This document shows, piece after piece, positions 1-4,394 of a DNA stretch of 5,977 bases. The translations under genes and the position numbers were made by a program. This DNA comes from an uncultured Candidatus Saccharibacteria bacterium. GTDB lineage: Bacteria > Patescibacteriota > Saccharimonadia > Saccharimonadales > UBA4665. The stretch's first letter is position 1; every line of letters starts with the position of its first letter. The notes beneath the pieces were generated by a model. That model ran no database searches, was not told where the DNA came from, and worked only from the letters and a program-made list of their open reading frames with translations. Where the stretch lies: the NCBI GenBank assembly GCA_903836325.1, contig CAILQE010000016.1, positions 1 to 5,977 of the forward strand, read 5' to 3'.

Positions 1-1
1 A

Positions 2-205
2 GATTTCTCAATTGTAATTGGTGCAATATCAGTAATAATGATTATCTATGCTGGTTTTAGATACATTACTTCTGGTGGTAGCTCAGAACATGCCAATTCA
101 GCACGAAATATTTTAATGTATGCAGTAATTGGCTTAATTATTGCAGTCATTGCGCAGTTAATAGTACATCTAGTAATTAATGCTGCTAGTGGAATTAAAG
201 GATAA
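2..205 (+). CDS. VirB2/TrbC-like pilin family protein, 3' end only
   Basis: The 5' end lies outside the window; 67 codons remain before a TAA stop at 203-205. The visible part begins inside a hydrophobic helix (residues ~3-17, ending at YAGFRYITSGG), continues through a short polar loop with SSEHANSARN, then a second hydrophobic helix (~38-58) and a short tail ending GIKG. Two helices joined by a G-F-R-Y-x-x-S-G-G loop is the pattern of VirB2/TrbC-type pilins, which are inner-membrane proteins and can be subunits of type IV secretion pili. Many Patescibacteria encode such short proteins, often without a full secretion locus nearby. The call rests on this pattern alone; the signal peptide and N-terminus cannot be seen. 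A strong terminator lies about 80 bp beyond the stop (287-312). A pilus role is inference. Confidence 0.72.
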   Translation, partial: DFSIVIGAISVIMIIYAGFRYITSGGSSEHANSARNILMYAVIGLIIAVIAQLIVHLVINAASGIKG

Positions 206-210
206 TAAAA

Positions 211-1470
211 CTAAGCGTTATTTAGAAAACTACAAAGAAAATAGAAATTAGAAATTACTAATAAATTAATTAACAATTTCATACTTAAACTAACTTTAGG
301 GTTAGTTTTTTTATATAGAATCATAAAAGCCATGAATATTTCAGGCATTAAATCCAGGCTATATCTATAGCCCATTTGTTGAGCTCCTACTCCGTAATAC
401 GAGAGCACCATTAGTGCGCTAATAGCTGAGGCTATAAGTAGATATATAACTTCCCTGGTATAAGACTTTTTCTTAAAGAAGAAAAAACATAATAAATATG
501 GTGAAGTAATAAAGACACTCATTCCAAATACATTATTAGTTACAAATGGTGGCTTTAGACTCCAAGATGCTGCATTTTTAAGTATTGTTGTTGGAGGACC
601 GATTAGCGAATAATATAAATTAGTTGGAATATGTTTTATAGATATTATTCCCATATCTCTTGATAGTTTTGATACGTTGCCTATAGCCTGATATTTATTG
701 CCATTCTGCAAAGGGTCTCCAAAACGAGCATAGTTATAGCACAAAGATAATATAATAGCGAAGATTAGTGGAGTTATAAGTTGCAGAGTTCGTCTTAACT
801 TATGCTTTAAATCTACCTTATCTAGAACTATTGTTAGAAGTGGGAGGATAATTATAGGAATAGCTGAAAATCTAGTTAAGAAAACCGCACTAGATATTAT
901 TCCTAGTATCCAATACCTTCGTTTGTTGAAGTATTCATATAATATCCAGAAAAGTAAAAATGTGCACACCATCTGGGCGTATAGCCAGCTACTAGAAACG
1001 CTAGCTACACCGATAAATACAGAACCTAGTGTAAAAGCATAGACCATAAATAGTCTATCCTCGTGTTTATAACCTATTCTTTTTGCCAAACAATATATTA
1101 AATAAATAATACCTAATAAGTAGAACCATTTTATGTAGCCTTGATAGAATAATTTACCAAATAGATTAAATATAGCCACAAAAGGCATTAAAGTTACTGC
1201 CGGAAACAGGCCCTCGTCCCAGTAGGTATGGCCATTATAAATTACTGGATCCTGACCTAATCCACCAATTGGCTCTAGAAAATAGGTATGGCCATGTAAG
1301 AATGCTCTAGCTAGAAGCGAAAATTGCTGTCCCCCTTCCGAGAGCAGACCGCAAATTAATAAGACTAATAATATAAAAATAGGCAAACTATGATAGCCTG
1401 CCTTTTTTATTACATCATTTGGGGTTTGCTCATGCAGCCCCCTTGCTCTACCGACAAAAATATTCTTCAC
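211..1470 (-). CDS. Polytopic membrane protein, GT-C glycosyltransferase-like
   Basis: This 419-residue protein has about nine to ten hydrophobic segments, the first at ~29-44. After it comes a long extracytoplasmic loop with a repeated G-H-T-Y motif (60-63 and 80-83), then WDEGLFPAVTLMPF (84-97). Further on are an NYARFGDPLQNG stretch (246-257) and GYRYSLDLMPEIF (367-379) before the last helices. These pieces resemble the recurrent NYLRFGxPxxxGY and RYLLDLLP patterns of bacterial polyprenol-phosphate-dependent GT-C membrane glycosyltransferases. I infer a role in transferring sugar to a surface glycan or protein, but the catalytic acid is not certain (D85/E86 are candidates) and substrates are unknown. 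The start is GTG: upstream in this frame no usable start exists before a stop, and the next Met (95) would lose helix 1. No Shine-Dalgarno is visible. The GTG lies two bases after the hsp20 TAG, suggesting translational coupling. Confidence 0.68.
   Translation of the reverse strand: MKNIFVGRARGLHEQTPNDVIKKAGYHSLPIFILLVLLICGLLSEGGQQFSLLARAFLHGHTYFLEPIGGLGQDPVIYNGHTYWDEGLFPAVTLMPFVAIFNLFGKLFYQGYIKWFYLLGIIYLIYCLAKRIGYKHEDRLFMVYAFTLGSVFIGVASVSSSWLYAQMVCTFLLFWILYEYFNKRRYWILGIISSAVFLTRFSAIPIIILPLLTIVLDKVDLKHKLRRTLQLITPLIFAIILSLCYNYARFGDPLQNGNKYQAIGNVSKLSRDMGIISIKHIPTNLYYSLIGPPTTILKNAASWSLKPPFVTNNVFGMSVFITSPYLLCFFFFKKKSYTREVIYLLIASAISALMVLSYYGVGAQQMGYRYSLDLMPEIFMAFMILYKKTNPKVSLSMKLLINLLVISNFYFLCSFLNNA
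287..312 (+). terminator. Intrinsic terminator of the pilin gene, inside the opposing gene
   Basis: A perfect 8-bp stem (AAACTAAC at 287-294, GTTAGTTT at 301-308) encloses a 6-base loop. The T-run covers 306-312, so it starts in the stem and continues past it. The T-run follows the hairpin only on the + strand, so it would stop transcripts coming from the pilin gene. It lies within the last part of the convergent gene at 211-1470, whose codons there read K-T-N-P-K-V-S-L. The stem is A/T-heavy, so strength is uncertain. Confidence 0.75.
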
Positions 1471-1472
1471 TT

Positions 1473-1949
1473 CTAGTTGATTTGAATTTTCTTTACAGTA
1501 TCTTGCTTAAGCTTGACGAAACCAATTGTTAAAACTCCGTCTTTTAAGACTGCTTCAATCTCGTCTTCTTTCACTGGTACAGGAAGAGCTATAGTTCTAG
1601 AGAATTCTCCCCAGTAGCATTCTTGTAGAAAATAGTTTTCCACTCCATCTTCAGTGCCCGCATTTAAGGTACCTTTTATAGTAAGCTGATTGTCGGAAAT
1701 GCTTACATCTAATTCGCTCTTGTTAACCCCTGCAGTTCTAGCTTTAACGAAAACCTTTTCTTTTGTTTCGTAAACATCAACTGCGAGTTGACCTGGTACG
1801 GCCTCATCTTCATCCCATTCGTCTGAGACTGGATCTTCTGAGCCCGAATTACTGCCAGTATTTTCCACCAAATCATCATCTCCCATGAAGGCTGCTGTTA
1901 TTTCATCTTCTTCAAGTAAGAGATCATCATCGCGATTCTTCTTCGCCAT
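1473..1949 (-). CDS. Small heat shock protein, Hsp20/alpha-crystallin family
   Basis: This is an ATP-independent cytoplasmic holdase chaperone of 158 residues. The alpha-crystallin domain spans ~53-146, beginning GQLAVDVYETKEKVFVKA. It includes QECYWGEFSRTIALPVPV (109-126) and the family signature A-x-x-x-x-G-V-L as AVLKDGVL (133-140). The C-terminus carries the I-x-I motif (I155-Q-I157) that docks on neighbouring domains during oligomer assembly. The ~50 residues ahead of the domain are very acidic (19 Asp/Glu against 3 Lys/Arg) and probably disordered, unlike the usual hydrophobic N-terminus. ATG is preceded by a strong Shine-Dalgarno. The membrane-protein gene at 1470 starts two bases after its TAG, so the pair is likely cotranscribed. 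No CIRCE element was found upstream; two sigma-70-like promoters and repeats are described separately. Confidence 0.95.
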   Translation of the reverse strand: MAKKNRDDDLLLEEDEITAAFMGDDDLVENTGSNSGSEDPVSDEWDEDEAVPGQLAVDVYETKEKVFVKARTAGVNKSELDVSISDNQLTIKGTLNAGTEDGVENYFLQECYWGEFSRTIALPVPVKEDEIEAVLKDGVLTIGFVKLKQDTVKKIQIN

Positions 1950-1956
1950 AAGTGTT

Positions 1957-1963
1957 ACCCTCC
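1957..1963 (-). promoter_or_regulatory. Shine-Dalgarno site of hsp20
   Basis: Read on the minus strand this is GGAGGGT, seven bases before the hsp20 ATG (1947-1949). It is the only clear Shine-Dalgarno sequence in front of a start codon in the window, and it fixes the hsp20 start. Confidence 0.85.
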
Positions 1964-1981
1964 GTTACTAATATGTTTTGA

Positions 1982-2011
1982 TAAGACATTTTGCCTTTTT
2001 GTGTTGTCTTA
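1982..2011. repeat. Inverted repeat TAAGACA-N16-TGTCTTA upstream of hsp20
   Basis: TAAGACA (1982-1988) and TGTCTTA (2005-2011) are perfect 7-bp complements separated by 16 bases. The right arm directly abuts the proximal -10 box and covers its expected transcription start. It could be an operator for a repressor, or a leader hairpin if the distal promoter is used. No T-run follows, so a terminator is unlikely. Confidence 0.45.
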
Positions 2012-2040
2012 AGTATAAAACAACTATACCTATAAAACAA
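2012..2040 (-). promoter_or_regulatory. Proximal hsp20 promoter (TTGTTT-17-TATACT)
   Basis: On the minus strand the -35 box TTGTTT is at 2035-2040 and the -10 box TATACT at 2012-2017, with a 17-base spacer. Transcription would begin near 2005, giving a leader of about 55 bases. Both boxes fall within or next to copies of a 10-bp direct repeat. The match is housekeeping-type; no alternative heat-shock sigma motif was recognised. Confidence 0.55.
2014..2040. repeat. 10-bp direct repeat TATAAAACAA, two copies
   Basis: TATAAAACAA occurs at 2014-2023 and again at 2031-2040, 17 bases apart start to start. Looser relatives lie at 2052-2060 (TATTTACAA) and 2064-2074 (TATAAATACAA). Read on the minus strand, the copies overlap the proximal hsp20 -35 box and the spacer/-10 junction. 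They could be iterated regulator sites or low-complexity AT sequence. Confidence 0.4.
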
Positions 2041-2061
2041 TTTATCTTCAGTATTTACAAC

Positions 2062-2090
2062 ACTATAAATACAACGAGTTTAATTGTCTA
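2062..2090 (-). promoter_or_regulatory. Distal hsp20 promoter candidate (TAGACA-17-TATAGT)
   Basis: On the minus strand TAGACA (2085-2090) and TATAGT (2062-2067) are separated by exactly 17 bases. The sequence match is at least as good as the proximal candidate. If used, the longer leader would include the inverted repeat at 1982-2011 as an RNA hairpin. In AT-rich DNA chance matches are common. Confidence 0.42.
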
Positions 2091-2100
2091 AATTTAATGT

Positions 2101-2106
2101 TAAAAT
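2101..2106 (+). promoter_or_regulatory. Candidate -10 box (TAAAAT) placing the start at the ATG
   Basis: TAAAAT ends six bases before the ATG at 2113, so transcription would begin at or next to the start codon and the mRNA would be leaderless. No Shine-Dalgarno precedes this ATG, which fits. The -35 side is weak (nothing better than TTTAAT-like sequence near 2079). An alternative is TATAAA at 2064-2069 with TTTATC at 2041-2046 (17-base spacer), giving a leader of about 35 bases. Confidence 0.4.
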
Positions 2107-2112
2107 AAGCAT

Positions 2113-2661
2113 ATGGATAATAAACATAATACTGAAGATGCTGGAGCCTATGGAGCAATGAATTATCAGGATAACACACAGAATGAGCCCAATGCCGCTG
2201 AAGAGCCGGTGTTAAAATGGAATTCTAAAACTTCTATAAATTCAGATAGACATAAAGTATGGTATTTAGGTTTAATTCTTGTATTTACGGCCGTAGCCGT
2301 TGCATTTTTTTTGTTTACTCACGATATTATTCTGTCTGTAATTATATTGATGAGCGGAGTTTTAATTTCTTACTACGGCATAAAGCCACCTAGAGCTATC
2401 AGTTATGAAATGGATGATACAAAAATATTAATCAACAATAAGGCATATAATTTAAGCAGTTATAAATATTATTATATTAACCAGAGAGAACATGGAGGCA
2501 GTGCCTCCCTGGTGCCTCTTAAGCGCCTATCTCCTTCAATAGATCTTAACTATGATACTGATAACGAAGAAAAGGTTATATCTAAATTAAGTAACTCTCT
2601 TCCATTGAATCAGAGAGACACAGATATCTTTGATTCAATACTTAGATTTATTGGATTTTAA
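2113..2661 (+). CDS. Two-helix membrane protein of unknown function
   Basis: The 182-residue protein starts with a polar, Asn/Glu-rich cytoplasm-like segment (1-35) and a short linker. Two adjacent transmembrane helices follow (~50-69 and ~72-90), separated only by a tight turn at T69-H70-D71. After KPPRAISYEM (91-100) comes a beta-rich soluble domain with ILINNKAYNLSSYKYYYI, then LVPLKRLSPSI (133-143). It ends with a helix, EEKVISKLSNSLPLNQRD and DSILRFIGF. A tight helical hairpin followed by a small PH-like domain and a conserved amphipathic C-terminus recalls a hypothetical family common in Patescibacteria; this is memory of pattern and the function is unknown. The ATG has no Shine-Dalgarno and sits just after a -10-like box. 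The TAA stop overlaps the -35 region of the tRNA promoter. Confidence 0.85.
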   Translation: MDNKHNTEDAGAYGAMNYQDNTQNEPNAAEEPVLKWNSKTSINSDRHKVWYLGLILVFTAVAVAFFLFTHDIILSVIILMSGVLISYYGIKPPRAISYEMDDTKILINNKAYNLSSYKYYYINQREHGGSASLVPLKRLSPSIDLNYDTDNEEKVISKLSNSLPLNQRDTDIFDSILRFIGF

Positions 2662-2685
2662 ATCAAAATAAATTAATGATATAAT
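2657..2685 (+). promoter_or_regulatory. Promoter of the tRNA-Ser pair, extended -10
   Basis: A perfect TATAAT lies at 2680-2685 with TG at 2677-2678, making an extended -10. A TTTAAA (4 of 6 to consensus) at 2657-2662 lies 17 bases upstream and overlaps the stop codon of the preceding gene. The expected start near 2692 is about seven bases ahead of the first tRNA, giving a very short 5' leader for RNase P to remove. Confidence 0.75.
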
Positions 2686-2698
2686 TACCCCTGTTTAC

Positions 2699-2786
2699 GG
2701 AAGGGTGACCGAGCGGTTTATGGAGCTTGTCTTGAAAACAAGTGTGGGGCAACTCACCGTGGGTTCGAATCCCACCCCTTCCGCCA
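2699..2786 (+). tRNA. tRNA-Ser (anticodon UGA)
   Basis: The acceptor stem GGAAGGG (2699-2705) pairs with CCCTTCC (2776-2782), followed by the G discriminator and an encoded CCA (2784-2786). The anticodon stem CTTGT/ACAAG (2726-2730, 2738-2742) encloses a loop with anticodon TGA at 2733-2735. A long variable arm (about 2743-2758) marks a class II tRNA. The T arm is GTGGG-TTCGAAT-CCCAC (2759-2775). It reads UCN serine codons and is 32 bases upstream of a second serine tRNA. Confidence 0.97.
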
Positions 2787-2818
2787 AGCACACTTCCAAT
2801 ATAAAATATATTAATTCT

Positions 2819-2911
2819 GGAGAGGTACCCAAGTGGCTGAAGGGGACGGTTTGCTAAATCGTTAGAGGGACGAGAGTTCCTGCGAGGGTTCGAATCCCTC
2901 CCTCTCCGCCA
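2819..2911 (+). tRNA. tRNA-Ser (anticodon GCU)
   Basis: The acceptor GGAGAGG (2819-2825) pairs with CCTCTCC (2901-2907), then the G discriminator and an encoded CCA (2909-2911). The anticodon stem ACGGT/ATCGT (2846-2850, 2858-2862) encloses anticodon GCT at 2853-2855, so it reads AGU/AGC serine codons. The variable arm forms six pairs (AGGGAC with GTTCCT, one G-U) closed by GAGA. The T arm is GAGGG-TTCGAAT-CCCTC (2884-2900). No good separate promoter lies in the 32-base spacer, so it is probably cotranscribed with tRNA-Ser(UGA). A six-base T-run at 2918-2923 follows and may help end transcription, although no extra hairpin exists. Confidence 0.97.
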
Positions 2912-2921
2912 GAAATATTTT

Positions 2922-4295
2922 TTAGAATAAACTATAGATCGCTGCAACACCAGACAATCCCATAAATATAGTTATAACCCAGCCTAAAAACGCAGATAAT
3001 TTTCCGTTTTTCCATTTACCCATTATTTTTTTATTTCGAGCTATTATCAATATTAGTATAAGAATAACTGGGGCGACTATTCCGTTCAGTACGGCAGAAT
3101 AGATTAGAGCTTTTATAGGATTTAATCCTATAAAATTGAGCATCATTCCAATGAGCATTGATAGAATTATTACACCGTAAAACGTATATCCTTGCTTTAA
3201 TTTCTTATTTAGACCTTGTCTCTTCCCTAGACTTTCGCTAATAGCGTAAGCGCTAGCACCTGCCATCACTGGTATGGCTAATAATGCAACTCCTATGATT
3301 CCAGCTGCGAACAACCAATATGTAGCACTGCCTGCAAATGGTCTGAGCGCTTCTGCTGCTTGTGATGCAGTAGTTATAGTATTTATTCCGTGCTGGAATA
3401 AAATACTTCCACAGGCTGCAATAATAAAGAACATTACTAGATTTGAAAGTAGCATTCCAGACCAGACATCAACTCGCATATTTTTAATTTCTTTACCAAC
3501 ATTTTCATTTCTATAAGTGGAGTTATTTTGGCCAGCTAGATTTTGGTCCTCTACTTCTTGAGAGGTTTGCCAGAAGAATAAGTAAGGCGTAATTGTAGTT
3601 CCAAGTACGGCACAGATTATTAATAATTCTTGTTTATTAAATGAAATACGAGGAATATACGAGTTCTTAAGTATAGCGTGCCAGTCTGGGTGGGCTAGAA
3701 TCGCTGATAATATGTATGTAAACAATATTAAGGCTAGCCACTTAAGATATTTTGCATATTTAGCGTAAGACGTGAATATTTGCATAAAAAGAATCACTAA
3801 AGTGGAAGCCACAATCAGTAAATAATAGTTAATATGGGGATTAAGTAGCTGCAGTCCGCTAGCTATTGCTCCCAAGTCAGCTCCAATATTAAAAGTGTTA
3901 GCTAAAAATAGCAGTATGGTACTAAAATATAGAACCTTTCTACCAAAATGAGTCCTAATATTAGCAGCAAGTCCCCTGCCGGTAACTAGGCCAATTCTTG
4001 CGCACATCTCTTGAGCTACGGCCATAAAAGGGAATGTAAAAATCGCCAACCAAAGTAATTTAAGGCCGTATTGCGCTCCGGCCTGAGAATATGTAGCTAT
4101 ACCACTAGGGTCATCATCGGATGCTCCCGTAGTTAATCCTGGACCAAGCATGTACCAATAATCTTTTATTCTTCTAACAGGCCCCTTCGAACCAAGGGGT
4201 GTATTTTTAGTAATTCTTTCGCCCTCATCAATGCCTTTTTGTAGAGTTCTAGCGGGGGCTTCAAGCGTTTTTTCAACTATGTTTTTCTTATTCAC
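2922..4295 (-). CDS. Nramp (SLC11)-related divalent metal transporter, divergent site
   Basis: This 457-residue integral membrane protein has about eleven helices after a 45-residue polar N-terminus. The Nramp TM1 segment is clear: GPGLTTGASDDDPSGIATYS (51-70), then QAGAQYG. Compared with the canonical D-P-G-N, this protein has D62-P-S-G65, so the metal-binding Asp remains but Asn is Gly. In TM6 the canonical A-T-V-M-P-H reads T233-T-I-T236-P-Y238, so the metal-binding Met is Thr and the conserved His is Tyr. TM3 reads NIGADLG (136-142), where canonical proteins have an acidic D-L-A-E proton relay. By family knowledge, these changes suggest a branch like the Nramp-related Mg2+ transporters, not a proton-coupled Mn2+/Fe2+ importer; substrate and coupling are inference. 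The start is GTG, without a Shine-Dalgarno. An in-frame stop at 4305-4307 rules out a longer protein. Confidence 0.9.
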   Translation of the reverse strand: MNKKNIVEKTLEAPARTLQKGIDEGERITKNTPLGSKGPVRRIKDYWYMLGPGLTTGASDDDPSGIATYSQAGAQYGLKLLWLAIFTFPFMAVAQEMCARIGLVTGRGLAANIRTHFGRKVLYFSTILLFLANTFNIGADLGAIASGLQLLNPHINYYLLIVASTLVILFMQIFTSYAKYAKYLKWLALILFTYILSAILAHPDWHAILKNSYIPRISFNKQELLIICAVLGTTITPYLFFWQTSQEVEDQNLAGQNNSTYRNENVGKEIKNMRVDVWSGMLLSNLVMFFIIAACGSILFQHGINTITTASQAAEALRPFAGSATYWLFAAGIIGVALLAIPVMAGASAYAISESLGKRQGLNKKLKQGYTFYGVIILSMLIGMMLNFIGLNPIKALIYSAVLNGIVAPVILILILIIARNKKIMGKWKNGKLSAFLGWVITIFMGLSGVAAIYSLF

Positions 4296-4303
4296 TTCAT
4301 ATA

Positions 4304-4331
4304 ATCATATCATCGGATTATTAATTTTAAA
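4304..4331 (-). promoter_or_regulatory. Promoter of the Nramp-related gene, probably leaderless
   Basis: On the minus strand TATGAT (4304-4309) is preceded by TG at 4311-4312, an extended -10. A TTTAAA -35 lies at 4326-4331 with a 16-base spacer, the same -35 sequence as the tRNA promoter. Only eight bases separate the -10 box from the GTG start codon, so transcription should begin within a base or two of the codon. Confidence 0.6.
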
Positions 4332-4370
4332 TAAAGCTTTTATTCTAAAATTTTAACAATATTAAATAAC

Positions 4371-4386
4371 TGATGTAATCTATAGA
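4371..4386 (+). promoter_or_regulatory. Promoter region of the ABC transporter gene
   Basis: TGTAAT at 4374-4379 with TG at 4371-4372 forms an extended -10, giving a start near 4386 and a leader of about nine bases. TTAACA (4353-4358) resembles a -35 box but the spacer would be only 15. An alternative -10, TATAGA at 4381-4386, would put the start at the ATG itself. The GAGAGA just before the ATG is at best a weak ribosome site. Either choice leaves little or no leader. Confidence 0.4.
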
Positions 4387-4394
4387 GAGATAAA

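Noticed and set aside
1950..2112. Possible CIRCE element or RNA thermometer controlling hsp20
   Set aside because: No TTAGCACTC/GAGTGCTAA pair is present, and nothing in the leader pairs convincingly with GGAGGG; the sequence around it carries a direct GTAAC repeat rather than a complementary one.
2798..2812. Inverted repeat AATATA-AAA-TATATT between the tRNAs
   Set aside because: Pure A/T with a three-base loop, no T-run, and expected by chance in this composition; too weak for a terminator between the tRNAs.
2663..2950. Open frame on the minus strand with GRGRDSNPRR and GRGGIRTHGELPHT
   Set aside because: These are well-known spurious translations of the antisense of tRNA genes; the frame lies over both serine tRNAs.
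3274..3516. Open frame on the plus strand, 80 codons
   Set aside because: It lies entirely antisense to the Nramp-related gene, whose protein has clear family motifs there; no ribosome site or recognisable domain.
4296..4394. Small RNA or riboswitch in the AT-rich divergent spacer
   Set aside because: Only 99 bp, almost all A/T, and accounted for by two divergent promoters; no stable stem or known metal-riboswitch pattern is visible.
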